From: Daucus carota subsp. sativus
Lineage: Eukaryota; Streptophyta; Magnoliopsida; Apiales; Apiaceae
Assembly: GCF_001625215.2 (NCBI RefSeq)
Contig: NC_030385.2
Span: 737,135 to 801,134, forward strand
Length of the DNA stretch: 64,000 nucleotides
Direction: 5' to 3'
A program made the translations under genes and the position numbers. Under the pieces are notes generated by a model. It was given only the letters and a program-made list of their open reading frames with translations, had not been told where the DNA came from and did not search any database. Below are positions 12,112-25,200 of this stretch, in pieces; the first letter of the stretch is position 1, and the number at the start of each line of letters is the position of its first letter.

Positions 12112-13486
12112 ATGGGACACCACTCTTGCTGCAACAAACAGAAGGTGAAGAGGGGATTATGGTCACCCGAGGAGGACGAGAAGCTCGTCGCCTATATTAC
12201 TTCCTACGGTCATGGTTGCTGGAGCTCAGTTCCTAAACTTGCTGGTAGACATTTAATTAATCTTCTACATTTCGTTCACACAGATGCTTTTATTTAGTAC
12301 AAGTATCAAATTTACTTAAATTAGGCCACCGATCTAATGGTGCAGGATTACAGAGGTGTGGGAAGAGTTGCAGATTAAGATGGATCAACTATCTGAGACC
12401 GGATTTGAAACGAGGGAGCTTCTCTCCTCAAGAAGCCGCTCTTATTATAGACCTCCACACAATTCTTGGAAATAGGTACTGTACTTAATTGCTTCATGGG
12501 AGAGACAAATTAAATTTCATAATTACTACTAATGTACTTAATTATATTGTTGCAGGTGGGCTCAGATAGCTAAGCACCTACCAGGAAGAACAGACAATGA
12601 AGTGAAGAATTTCTGGAACTCAAGCATCAAGAAAAAACTCATTTCTCATGACATTAGTAACAAGCTTCCCCCATCTTCCACTTCCTACCTTAATTTGCCC
12701 AACACCACTTTTCACGACAACGTGATCTTGAACACCTCGCTTAATCCAAACCTCCCTGAGTTTTCTTTTAATTCAAATATAAATTACCCTCATGTTCTTG
12801 ATGATAATCCTGATCCGTTGTACTTGCCTAGCACCCCGTCATCATTAACCCTACAAGCCGGTTTTGATCATCATGGTGATAATGATGCAAATCGTGATTA
12901 CCTCCATAAGCTCGAGAGAATGATGATCCCTAATTACAGTTTTGATGACACTAATTTTAGTTTGAATATTCCTGTCGTGCCTTCAGTCCCATTAGCACAA
13001 CTGAACTATTTTTCCACTTCGTATCATGATCATGACTATAACGCGAATCAGAATCAAAAGCAGAAGAAAAGCCATGATCATGATCATCCATCAGCATTTG
13101 GCTACCAGCCTCAAATCCTTGACAATCTAGATCTTCTTGATCATGGTCATTCTAAACATGAGGCTACTAATTTCATGGCCCGAAAGATGAAAAATGTACC
13201 CTCGTCGTCCAGTACCTATTGTCATGATGCTAATGCACTGATGGTGCCAAAGCTTTGTCATGAAGAGATCATCAACATGCCGCCTTTATCTAGTACTATC
13301 CACTCTGGATCCTCTACCACTCTTGCTGCTTCTCAAATGGAGTACAGTAACATCGATACTACCACGGTCATATTATCTTCAGCAGCTTCCTCTTCATCGT
13401 CTTTGAAGCTGTCTCCTGCTTCATTTGTCGTAAACCTCGGTGGTCTTCCACCAAACAGCTGGCCCGGAACTCCCAATAAAACCTAA
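12112..13486 (+). CDS. MYB103: R2R3-MYB transcription factor, MYB103 type
   Basis: The three exons 12112-12244, 12346-12475 and 12556-13486 encode 397 residues. Splitting of the R2 and R3 repeats by two introns is standard for R2R3-MYBs. The start [20 protein letters not shown] opens the R2 repeat. R3 contains [20 protein letters not shown] and [20 protein letters not shown], then [11 protein letters not shown]. From memory these match Arabidopsis MYB103 (At1g63910), a nuclear activator of secondary-wall cellulose and syringyl lignin genes in fibres and vessels. The C-terminal half is low in homology, rich in His-Asp and Asn, and ends in a Ser-rich segment. An earlier in-frame GTG at 12073 is not the start; the ATG at 12112 is. 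Orthology is strong on the DNA-binding domain but untested by tree. Confidence 0.88.
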
Positions 13487-14500
13487 ATGCACAATTGGCA
13501 ACTCGAATGTACGTACATGCACGCACACATTAATAGTACATAATGTGCATTTAATCTCTTGAATTCAATTTCCAGGGCAAGGAATGTTGCTAGTTCAGGT
13601 TCTTGATTCCAGTGTAATATTTTCCTGTTCTGTAATCTGATTATTTTATTAATTAGTCTCCTTCTTCTGACAATCGTGCTATATTGAAAGAACCGTATTG
13701 TCTACAGCATTATTCGAACCCTCGACCTCTGGTAAGGAGAGCGGGGAAAGGGGACATCCGGACATGGTCATATGGTACCTGCACTATATTACATATGAAT
13801 GCATTGTATATTGCAGAGTGATGAATATTCGTGTAACCATCTTTCTTAAACTAGCTTGTACATGCATATACGTACTTTTGGTCACATTAACATTTTGGGC
13901 TTGGAGTCGAGAAGCTTAGGCCCGAGCATTAATTTCCTTCCCTGCTGTATTCATGCAAACTTAGTTGGAGCTAGCTATATCCCTATAAATGTACGTGTGT
14001 GTATCCATCATCTTATTTGTATAAACTACAGGTTCAGTGGATTACAGTTACTTATTTGAGTTTCTGATTTTTTCTGCTTAAAAGAAAAAAGTTTCTGGTT
14101 TTTACGGTGCTGTATATGTGAAATGCAAAGAATAATAGTGGTTTTTATATGCATGAAAAAATGTCATAATATATAAATGTAGTGATGTATAAATTCAATG
14201 TTGGTATAATCTTTCATTGGCAAGTCATTTTTGACATTGAATTAAGTAAGAGTCAATTCGTAACGAATTATGCTTCTCTCCGTTGTGAGCAGGGGCGGAT
14301 CCAGGATTTTTAGTATCATATATGTAGTAACATTTAAAAAATAACCATTAATGTAAGACAAGATTTTATTCTGGTTATTAAAATTATTAACAAAAGAACA
14401 AGCTCTTGATTTTGATTGCCTCAATACAGCCTTGCACTTTAAATTTTAGTGTTAAGTTTGAGTAATTCAAGGAAGTGTTGAGCGAAGAGTATAGTGTGAT
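13487..14500. other. MYB 3' flank and spacer
   Basis: The presumed 3' UTR is followed by spacer. At 14291-14312 CAGGGGCGGATCCAGGATTT resembles one terminus of the hAT-type MITE family seen at 15359, without a visible partner. Confidence 0.5.
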
Positions 14501-14507
14501 GCATATA

Positions 14508-14747
14508 CTAGCAGGAGGCATTGGATTGGACATGCAACTGAGGCCGGACAATTGCCTGTGCATGAGCTGCAGAGTATTGAGACATCTGAAATTGACCACG
14601 ATGGCCGTAGCCAGCTTGCTGTTGACCTCCTCCACCCAACTGCTCACCACTCTGATTCAGTGGCATGGAATTACCAAAAGGAGAGGAAACAACAGTATTC
14701 TGCTGCATTTCCTTATTGTTATTCCCTTGCATAACTGAATCTAACAA
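14508..14747 (-). pseudogene. Gln/Gly-rich open frame, possible gene fragment
   Basis: A 79-residue frame starting MLDSVMQGNNNKEMQQ continues with GEQLGGGGQQQAGYGHRGQF and a stop. Its composition resembles the disordered tail of a plant nuclear protein, but I do not recognise the family. MITE sequence begins directly upstream at about 14750, so this could be a captured or truncated exon. Confidence that it is coding is low. Confidence 0.25.
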
Positions 14748-15358
14748 CTAAACTTACTTCTCGCTTCTACTCCACTTCTTTATTTTAAACAAGAAGTCAC
14801 TTCTTTTAAGCTCACCCAAACGGCCCAATATCTGAAATTGAGAAAAAGAAACTGTGTTTATTAAGAGAAAACAAAAAAGCCCTGACTTTATAAACAACAC
14901 GTAATCAAACCTCCAAGTAAAGATACAAACTGAAAACACACAAGGAAAAAAGTAAGAAAACAATAGGTTGCTTAAAAGGAAAATAATTACTAAAACAAAC
15001 AAAAAAAAGAAATGAAGAGATGAGCATGAGAAATGTGTGTAGGAAAGATGATGGACTTACTACAAGGGTGAGTTACTGAGTTGTTTTGTTGGGGACAGGA
15101 ACGAACACAACACATCTGCAGCAACTACAAGTAGAGAGAACCAAGAGACACAAGTTCTACAAGAGTTTCTGTGCTAAACTCGATCATGTCATTTGGAAAC
15201 CAAAATAAAGGACGGCATATGTCATGCTTATAACACTGACTTGTTGATCCAGTGATGGGGATGTGAAGCAAATCATCAAGCACATAATTGCATCAGAGCA
15301 CTTTATTAAAAATAGCAGCGACCTGTAGATATTTATATTGCGTTTTCTAGGTGAGGTG

Positions 15359-15565
15359 CAGGGACGGAACCAGAAAAAATTTCCGGGGGGGCGAAATTTT
15401 ACTAAAAAAATTTTAAGGACAAAATACTACAAAATTATGAGTTTTGGGGGGGCTAAATACTACAAATTATGAATTTGAATCATATAAATTGATTATATAT
15501 AAGGGTTTGGGGAAGGTTTTGGGGGGGCCAAGGCCACCCCATACCCCCCCTTCCCTCCGTCTCTG
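15359..15565. mobile_element. hAT-type MITE, 207 bp, with target duplication
   Basis: The element begins CAGGGACGGAACCAG and ends CCTCCGTCTCTG, an inverted repeat of the hAT CAGGG type. It is flanked by perfect 8-bp copies of GTGAGGTG at 15351-15358 and 15566-15573. The interior has G-runs and C-runs (GGGGGGG) typical of this non-coding family. Confidence 0.88.
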
Positions 15566-15573
15566 GTGAGGTG

Positions 15574-16509
15574 TGAGTTCAAGACGTATGATATTAAATT
15601 TTGTTTCTTCAGACCTCCGAATATGGCTACCATATAGTTAAAATGTGCTCAGTTTGATGTAGTGATAGGTAGTTAAACAAATCAGTGATGAAGTCAGTTG
15701 TCTGAAGGAACCTGCGATGGGTTCATATCTTCAAATTCTAGCAGGACATGATCAAATTCGCAAACACTATCACCAATAGAAAGAAATAAGTAATCCAGCT
15801 CTAGATCTTGTCAAGAAAGCAATAGATGGGGCTTGTGATATCATCTGGAAACCTCATATTCAGCACTTGACATTTCTCACTTGATAGTATTGCTCTAGCC
15901 TCTAGCCCTTGAGTTTTACTTCTGCTTCTAATTCTGTTTTCTGCAATTGACATAGCAGTGAGCAGAATTAAAAAGAAATATTTCTGAAATGCACATGTTG
16001 TCAAGTGGATATATGCAACACTTTCCTGTCATTAAATAATTACAAATTGCCATGTACTTAAAGTTGACAAATGATGTAAAAGGCTATATACACACACACA
16101 CTTACCACAACCAAGTGGCTGCAGAGTTCAATTCTACCTACCAATCATCAAAATATTACAGAGAGGAATGCACAAGCTTGTCAATAAACAAAGACCTATC
16201 ATTTCTTTTTATCAGAATTGGTAACAGGATGCAGCTTCCAAGGAAGAAACAGACGTTGTGCACATGCAGAAAACTGAAATCTAGTCTTATATTATGTATA
16301 ATATATGATATCCACTTGTAACATGTATATAAATATGCGATGTACTTAAGGCTTTATGTCATATTCGATATATTACAAGTGCAAGATGCTCCACAGCTCC
16401 AGGTATGCAACTTTAGCTTAATTTGATGTAAAAACCTTAGTACTTCCCAATGTACACACATATTAAACTGACTTATGTTTCGAATGGTCTGAAATTCTCC
16501 AGAACAAGA
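15574..16509. other. upstream region of the pectin acetylesterase gene
   Basis: No gene recognised. It may hold the promoter and leader of the pectin acetylesterase gene; ATG-TATATAAATATG occurs around 16325-16337, but a transcription start cannot be set. Confidence 0.4.
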
Positions 16510-18996
16510 ATGTATGGAAGGCTGTATATGCTCGTATCTGTGTTGATTTTACTTGCACCAGTAAGCCTAGCAGTTAATTATACTTACTTCAAAACTGTTG
16601 ATCTTACTTATATCCCAAGTGCAGTTAAAAATGGTGCAGGTATGTAAACTTTCGTCTCAAGTTGAACAATTAAAGTGCATATGATCTTTATAAAGCTGTT
16701 TTAAAACACATCAGTTTTGCAGTCTGTTTGGATGGAAGCCCTCCTGCATACCACATTGACAGGGGAGTCGGAGATGGAGCACGTAACTGGCTCGTTTTTA
16801 TTGAGGTCAGTTTCTTAAATAAAAGTGTTATGTCCGTCATGGTCAAGTGAGATCAGATAGATTGCTCTGATTCAAATCTTAAATTTCTACTGCAAGTTTA
16901 TCTCATTATTGATCTGTATAATTTCGTTATTCTTCTAGGGAGGAGGATGGTGTGATACAACTGAGAATTGCCTTAATCGTACTAAAAATATATTTGGCTT
17001 GGGTTCTTCTAAAATTATGCAAGCAAAGAATTTCACAGGACTTCTAAGCGATAACCAGCAACTCAATCCTTGTAATTAGTTTATAGATCATGCCGATTCA
17101 TTCATTGTACAGATTATAGTAACTTTTACGCAAGGTAATTTGCTCATATTTCTCTATTAATTATCCAGATTTCTACAACTGGAATCGAGTTTTTGTCAGA
17201 TATTGTGACGGTGGATCCTTTACAGGCAACAGCTTTGATCCGGTAAGTTTCTCTCTATTATTGTCTGTAAGAGATTTGACATGACTCTACGAAGCACTAT
17301 ATATCTGGTGAATTTTATGTCAGGTCAACAAACTTCATTACAAAGGATCAAAGGTTTTCAGTGCAATTGTAAAGGATCTGCTGGGAAAAGGGATGAGCAA
17401 TGCAACAAATGTAAAGCATCGATCATTTTAACACCTCTACATGTCGTAATTAGTAGGTTACAATGTTTAATCAATAATCAGTTTAGTGCTAGCCAGATTT
17501 TCCATAACAATGTTAACTAGGCTATCATAATTCTCACAATGAAATTCAAAATTTCTAAGTTACTGACAAGTGTATCAGAATCTCATGTATATATTTCACG
17601 ACGACAGGCTCTTATTTCTGGATGCTCAGCTGGTGGATTATCAGCAATACTTAACTGTGATAAATTTCGTTCTTTCCTACCTCCACACACTAATGTGAAA
17701 TGTGCTTCCGACGCTGGCTACTTTCTACATGTGTAAGCTTTTTACTTGCCATCTGTCCGATTCGTGGCTCATGGTGTGATTATAATTTCTTTTGATGTCT
17801 GTATGCTTATATTGTATCATGTTTGTGTTTATTTACAGGAAGGATGTTTTTGGAGAATACAATTATGCAAACTTCTATGATAGAATTGTTAAATTACATG
17901 TAGTCTCTCTAGCACTTGATCTCTCGCACTTACATAGTCCAGTCTGCAATTTTGAAATCAAAAGTAAGGTTTGCTTCTTTATTTCAGGGGTCAACTAAGA
18001 ATTTACCCAAAGCTTGCACTTCATCAATGAGGCCTAGAAGTTTGGTAAGCAAACCAGGCTTACTACTGATTAGACTTCTTTATTGGACAACCAAAATATG
18101 ATAATACATATCCACTTTTCAATATACAAGAATCTTTATTATTTACATTTACTTGTTTTCATGTCTGTTGTATGTTTCTTGTTCTTTGCAGTGTTTCTAT
18201 CCACAATACGTCGTGCCACATGTTGAAACGCCTCTGTTTCTCATAAATTCTGCATATGATGCTTATCAGGTTAGAATTCTGCTTGTTTGATCAATCTCCT
18301 TTTCTCACAGAAACGACATGTCTTGCTCTTGGAGCGGATAGACCAGGCGTGTTTGATTTGTAATGTCTCTAATTTACTAATAAATATGTTTCTCCAGATT
18401 GGATTTATTTTGGCACCAAGCATAAATAATTTGCCTCAAACCTGGGAGAGGTGCAAAAATGACACGACGACATGCTCGCCAGATCAAATTGAGATCTTGA
18501 AAGGTCTATATACAACACGAGACCTGCACACACACATACATGCATCAGATTCTGCACTACTTGAGCTGATTTAGATCTATATATTTGCAGGATTCAGATC
18601 AGAATTTTTAAGCGCATTGCCTAGATTAGGTAATGGTTCATTCAGGGGAATGTTCATCAGTTCTTGTCTAGCCCACTGCCAATCTCAACTTCAACTAAAC
18701 TGGAACTGGGATCCTGGTTTCAGGATTGAGGACAAGGTATATCTTGACATTCTATAGAATAAATGAATATACTTCAACATCTAATCATTAAGAAAAAAAT
18801 AGAGTTGGAAATCAGAAGTGAAGAATTAGGAGATGAAAAGATGAGATAAAAGTGAGGGATAGAGTTTAACATATGTTTATTTGATTTGGTCTAGACAATG
18901 GCAGAAGCTCTAGGGAGTTGGAGCACTGGCAGAAGCTCACTCCAGATAATTGCTGGCAGTGAATTGCCCAAAATATGCCTGACAACTCCATTATGA
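16510..18996 (+). CDS. PAE: pectin acetylesterase
   Basis: The twelve exons are 16510-16639, 16723-16805, 16939-17071, 17169-17242, 17324-17410, 17608-17732, 17839-17899, 17988-18044, 18192-18269, 18398-18503, 18591-18736 and 18895-18996. Together they encode 393 residues with all phases closing. The enzyme (CE13) removes acetyl groups from homogalacturonan in the cell wall. The N-terminus [20 protein letters not shown] is a signal peptide. The core motifs are [34 protein letters not shown] and GCSAGG with nucleophile Ser about 176. The likely catalytic Asp about 273 is in NSAYDAYQ and His about 340 in SCLAHCQ. An in-frame ATG at 16450 would add 20 residues and spoil the signal peptide, so 16510 is preferred. 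The length is usual for the family and nothing is broken. Confidence 0.92.
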
Positions 18997-19021
18997 ATAA
19001 TCAAGACAGATATAGTGCCGC

Positions 19022-19280
19022 CTGTTTGGGTACGCCCACTTCTGGCTTTTTCTCACAAAAAGTCGGCTTCTACTTTTATTGACCCATTTATGTAAAAAGC
19101 CAGAATCACTTATAAAGTTAGAAATGCTAACTTTTGTTTCAGGACTTCTGCTTCATTCTCAAACAGTTGAATCACCTTTTAGTCTAAATTTACTTCTCAC
19201 TTATAGTTCACTTCTTTACTTTTAAAAAAGAAACATTTTTTTTAAGTTTACCCAAACATATAGAGTTTACCCAAACAGAT
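19022..19280. mobile_element. MITE of the GTTTGGGT...ACCCAAAC family
   Basis: CTGTTTGGGTACGCCCACTT at the left is mirrored by TTTAAGTTTACCCAAACA at the right. The right end is repeated (ATAGAGTTTACCCAAACAGA). It sits just past the pectin acetylesterase stop, so it may lie in that gene's 3' UTR. Confidence 0.5.
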
Positions 19281-21286
19281 AGAGTAGTAGCTTGTTTTCT
19301 TTATTTCATATAATTAATGTCTCAACATCTTTTCCTGGTGAGTGGCTCCAGTTTGAGAAAAGCCATGTACAAGGACCCTTTTATGCCACACTATTATCAG
19401 ATGCAATGGAAGAATCAACCAACACAGACTCAATTAACTCATACAACCATAATTCTTGCGCAGATTATTCATTATGTTAAATCCCAATAACTTCTCACTG
19501 ATAAGCAATAATAAATAACTTTTTTTATTAAGAAACAGCTCCCAAAAGTCTTCAACCATTTTTTAGTAACTTTTCGTCCTCACACTCTTTCTGTCTCTTT
19601 TTTTTTTTTAATTTTTTTGATGAATAAAGGATCATACTAATCCACCAGTGCTTTGATTGTAAATTGTGACTTGATACAACCTCGAGTTTGATAAAAATAT
19701 AAAGCGCGGAAAAGTATTTGGTAATAAATCGTGTGTTGAACTGAACCGCCATAAAGAAGTTCATTTTTACTAATCTCCGGCAAATAAATATTGCTCCAGG
19801 CTCCAGCCCACCTCCGTTTCTAATTTAACAATAAATAGCCTGTTCCGAAATATTTTGTGCAACCGACATAGAACACTTTGAATAGAAATATCAAAACGGG
19901 CGTATATTTGAGTGGACGCCACAATATTTGTAACTTGTGAGAGTTTTCTAACTCATGTTAATCACTCAAAATGAATAGGTAATGCATAAGATGAACCAAA
20001 ATAGCAACTCGAAAATGATGGGTAAAATCAAACATCCAAGATATTATAAGATATTATGTAAAAATTGCTGGATCTATAAAAAAATTTTGCATCGATGTCG
20101 GGGGCTCTAAGAATATAGTACACATTAATTAGTTTTAGCGAAAGAATTTACGGGGTTGGAAATGCTATAAGAATAGGTCTGAAAATTCCGGACTATCCTG
20201 TGGTTTATATTCGGCTCGAAAATATGATACATTTCTCATATTTATTTTATAAATGATTCAAATCTGATGGAAAAATTAAATCCCGATAAATATGATCTCG
20301 GATATGAGCATTCATATACCTGCTCAGATTATGTCTCATATTATGTTATATCAGATGATCTTACCCGAATATCAATGTGATCCAAGGTTCGTATTCAATT
20401 CTAACTCATATATAGATTAAATTTTTGACGCATTATATTTGTAAGTACATAGTCATCCTTTTATGATTTTTTTATTACATTATTTAAGTCTAAATTTTCA
20501 AATAATATGATCTATCATGCATTATTATCATCACATATACTTAACAAACTATATATAAAAATATTTGGAAAGTTTTTTTTTTTTGAAAATTTTTCGTAAA
20601 GTTTTAATTTGTAATTATTATATTTTATAATATTATATTTATTTTAAATTAAATGACAATTATTTGAATAGTCGAAATTAATATGATTTCTAATGCTAAT
20701 AGATCATGTTCAGTGGATCATAAACTACCTGCTTAAGAACAAAAAATACGTTACTGGCTCATATTCGGTTTTGATCCGGACATCAAATACCCGAGATCGA
20801 TTTATCAAAATAAAATGATCCCGAATCAAAATCAGCACAGGGGTATTGAGTTTCACCCAGATCATTTTATAGCGCGCCTATCTAAGAAGTGAAGAGCATC
20901 CTATAATTGACTCTCAATTATAATATAAAATATATAGATCTTAAGAATTTAATACATATTTAGGAGTGTCAACTCCAACAATACTCTTTATACTCCTTTT
21001 GTGATCTTATATTTTATTAATATATGAATTGGAAAAAGAAAAAAAACGATTGATTATATGAGAAAATATTTTTTTTTATTATTAGATATAGGTAAAGAAC
21101 AATGTAGAGGCTCCTACAACAAAAGTGAGAGAATAAACTTTTAAGTTCGTAACGAGCCTATGAGTGTCTTTTGAGTCTTATTTTTCTACTTAAAAACTCA
21201 TATTGGAAGACTTTTATATAATAGATTAATGCGTGTGTAGAGGAGCAAATTATAAAATTTTGAGGTGAATTTCATGATCCACATGT
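19281..21286. other. spacer, no gene recognised
   Basis: AT-rich DNA. One frame at 19292-19480 (GEWLQFEKSHVQGPFYATLL) looks less random than its neighbours but matches nothing I know and has no clear exon borders. Confidence 0.45.
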
Positions 21287-21541
21287 GTGATCATAGGACA
21301 TGAATGCAACAAAAATTGGCAGTGTTCCGCCATCAATCATGTCCTGAAATATCGTTGGTGGGCTATACCTCCATGCCATATTCCCAAATTAAGGTCATTA
21401 GTCCTCGATTTGCGAGATTTTGAAGCGGTTGGAGATGATAATACTTTGAACACGGCGGCGTTTTTGGGTGAGGTAGAGAGAGTGATGACGGAGATGTTGA
21501 TTGTGTCGGAGTTGATGGAGGTGGCGAAGATGTATAATTGA
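21287..21541 (+). pseudogene. polygalacturonase (GH28) first-exon fragment
   Basis: The 84-residue frame contains DLRDFEAVGDDNTLNTAAFL, close to the DFGAVGDGxTxNTxAF block near the N-terminus of plant GH28 polygalacturonases. A Cys/Trp-containing stretch precedes it. After the block the sequence turns into a repetitive Val/Met/Glu run and stops, and no further GH28 exons (NTDG, G/QDD, GHG, RIK) follow. I read it as a truncated relic. The assignment rests on one motif. Confidence 0.45.
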
Positions 21542-22261
21542 TGGAGGTAGAGTTTGTGATGAGGGAGTGTGATTGTTTTTAATTGATTTTAAGGTTGTTC
21601 TTAGTTGATTTTGTGGTTATTTTTGTGATAGGTCCCTCAAGGGCACTCGTTTTTCGTCATATGTAACCACTTGCAACTTATTTTTCAATTAAACATAATT
21701 TTCAGTAGATTTTTTCAAAGTTGCATATATGATTGCTAACAGTTGCAAATATGGTTGTAAATGCAACTATTGTTTTTTTACAAATATTTTTTAGAACATA
21801 CTATTTTAACAATTTGTTTTAAAAAGTGATCGTATTTTTGCAATTTTTTTTGGACTTGGTTATTTGTGGAAAAAAAGCCCAATATCGAATAACCAAATTA
21901 TCCTTCTTATATTTATTGTATATATAAAATAATATGTAAATTTAGTAAAGTCACCAATTACAAAATAAAGGATAATAATATTAGAATACATATTAAGTTG
22001 TTATATTATAATTTTAAATATTAGACATAATGCAACAATTTTATTTGTATTTATTTAAGATATTATCCCAAAAAAAAAAGATATCAAGGATTTGTGGCAA
22101 GAAGCCCAAAAACACACTCCACTCCAGCACCAATTTTTAAAAATTGAACTACCAATTAGGTCAGCAGGTGACATATACTACTCTACACACAACACACAGC
22201 AGAACAAAGAGGCTCAAGTTGAGAGAAAAGCAGACGCCTCGTTTAATCCAATTGAATCTCC
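21542..22261. other. spacer and NAP1 promoter/leader
   Basis: AT-rich spacer to about 22080, then about 180 bp of mixed sequence that presumably carries the NAP1 leader. No gene seen. Confidence 0.5.
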
Positions 22262-25200
22262 ATGGGAAACCCTAACAAAGATCTCGACATGTCCGATCTC
22301 GCCGCCTCTCTCCCCGCCGCCGCCGCCGGTAACATCTCCTTCTCTTTCTTACATCTCATTTCTCTATCTTCCTTAATTCAAAACCCTAGATAGTTGTTTG
22401 TTTTGTTTATGCGTGCTTAATTGCTTTGTTATATGTTGTAGCTTTAAGTGCTGAGGATCGTGCTGGCCTTGTTGATGCGCTTAAGGTTGATTCTGTCTCT
22501 GTTTTTTTTTTAAATTTTGTTTTTTAATTGTTTTGGTTGAGGAATTTAATTTTTGGGGGATTGTGCAGAATAAGCTTCAGAACTTGGCTGGAGAACACTC
22601 CGATGTGTTGGAATCGTTGTCTCCTGTGGTTCGGAAGAGAGTCGAGTTTTTGAGAGAGATTCAGGTACTACTACCTGTTGTCTACATAATAATCTCGTCT
22701 TGTTTTTTGGCATTATTTTACTAATATATCGATAATTTGAGCTTGTTTGATTGTATCACATTGATGGAGACACTATTAGATTAGATGTCATGACACCGTG
22801 TTTAGCATTTTGCTATTGTATCGATAAGTTAGCAAATGGATTGAGCATGTTTAGTTTTATTACACTAATGAAGACACTGTTATATGTCATGACACCGTGC
22901 TGATCATTTTGGGATTTTGTTTCACTTACTTAATAGGATACATTTTTTTCCGATGAGGTTTGTTTGCTTGTAACTTGTAAGTTTGGGCCAGAGTATCAAT
23001 TGCGGCCGAGTATTCCTTGTATTGCAGGGCGATCAGTCTTGTTCTTTGGCATTATTTTACTAATATATCGATAATTTGAGCTTGTTTGATTGTATCACAT
23101 TGATGGAGAACCTATTAGATTAGATGTCATGACACCGCATTTAGCATTTTGCTATTATATCGATAAGTTAGCAAATGGATTGAGCATGTTTAGTTTTATT
23201 ACACTAATGAAGTCACCGTTATATGTCATGACACCGTGTTGAGCATTTTGGGATTTTGTTTCACTTACTTAATAGGATACAATTTTTTCCCTGTGGGGTT
23301 TGTTTGCTTGTAAGTTTTGGCCAGAGTATCAATTGCTGCTGAGTAGTCCTTGTATTGCAGGGCGATCATGATGAATTGGAGGCTAAATTCTTTGAGGAGA
23401 GAGCTTTGCTTGAAGCTAAATACCAAAAACTGTATCAACCTTTATACACCAAGGTACATGATAGAAATGATATCTGACTCTATCTTTTGGGTTAATGATC
23501 TCCGAAGCACTTGTTTTACTGAATGTTTTTTCAGAGATATGAAATTGTAAATGGAATTGTTGAAGCTGAAGGAGCTAGTGAGGCTTCAGCTGACAAAGAA
23601 GGCGAAGAAGGTACTTGAACCTACATAAAGTAAAGCAAATACATTTGAAGGCCTGTAAAATAGTAAATGTACTTGTTAAATACATAATGTGTTTTTTTTT
23701 ACCCCGGATGCAGAAAAAGGAGTGCCTGATTTCTGGCTCACTGCAATGAAAACTAATGAGGTTTTGTCAGAGGAGGTGAGGAACTGCATTTCATAAACTA
23801 GCCTTACCTAGCAACTCAATTCTTACTAGAAACTAATAAATTAGGTTTATGGCTTAATTTTTTTTCCCAATTATATAGATTACTGAACGTGACGAGGAGG
23901 CTCTCAAGTACTTGAAAGATATCAAGTGGTATAGAATTGACGATCCCAAGGGCTTTAAGCTTGAGTTCTACTTCAATACAAACCCTTTCTTTAAGAATAC
24001 CTTGTTGACAAAAACATACCACATGATTGATGAGGATGAACCTATTCTGGAGAAGGCAATTGGGTAAGTTGCTATACCTGGTATTTCCGTGTCAATTTCT
24101 TTATCTGCTCTTTTGACCTAAATTATGAATTGCATACTTTGTAGGACGGACATTGAATGGTATCCAGGCAAATGTTTGACGCAGAAGATTTTAAAGAAAA
24201 AGCCAAAAAAGGGGTCAAAGAATGCAAAACCTATCACCAAGACTGAAGATTGTGAGAGCTTCTTCAATTTCTTCAGCCCACCCGAGGTGCCTGAGGATGA
24301 TGAGGATGTTGATGATGAAGTTGTAAGTTTCAAGTTTTTCTTTCAAATTTAACAACATAAAAACTGGCAGTTATGCTAACTGAATGCTGTGCAATCTGTT
24401 TATATGCACAACAGGCAGAGGAGCTTCAAAATCAAATGGAACAAGACTATGACATCGGGTGAGTGTGATCTCTGCCCTGCGGTTCCCTTCTGTAAATAAT
24501 GGTCACATGTTAAAATGGTCACAAGTGGGATATAATTTTTACATTTAAAGGAGTAATATCATCTTTGTTTAGCCATAATCCGATTTACGGCTTGTATATT
24601 TGTTTTGCCATCTTCTATACTTTGTCATCATATGGTTGAGGTTAAAAGCTGACTTATAAGCTAAAAGTTTTAAAAAGAAAGTTCGAACAAAAGGGCCAAC
24701 ACTTCCTAGATTATAATTTTAGCAAAATGGGGTACAACCTATCCCGTGTTTGTTCTGTAAAGAGTGATCTATGACTGTTTATTGTTTTGGTATCTTTAAA
24801 TTATGATCATAATGATAAAGGATGAAGAAAAAATAGTGGTTGTGCTTTAACAATTTTCTCTGAACACTGTCCATTTAGGTATTTAAGAATGTGTATACTG
24901 GTACCTATTGCGTAGAGCCTTAGTTTACGTCAGAAGGATGAATTAAATTGAATTTTTGTTTGTTTTCATGCAGATCAACCATTCGGGACAAAATTATCCC
25001 TCATGCTGTTTCATGGTTTACTGGGGAAGCTGTGCAAGGAGATGATTTTGAAGATATTGATGGTGATGATGATGAAGATGATGATGAAGAGGAGGATGAG
25101 GACGAAGATGAAGAGGAGGATGAGGATGAAGAGGAAGAGGAAGAGGAAGAAAGAAAAAACAGAAAGAAGGTATTCAGAACTGAAGCTCTCTATTGCACTT

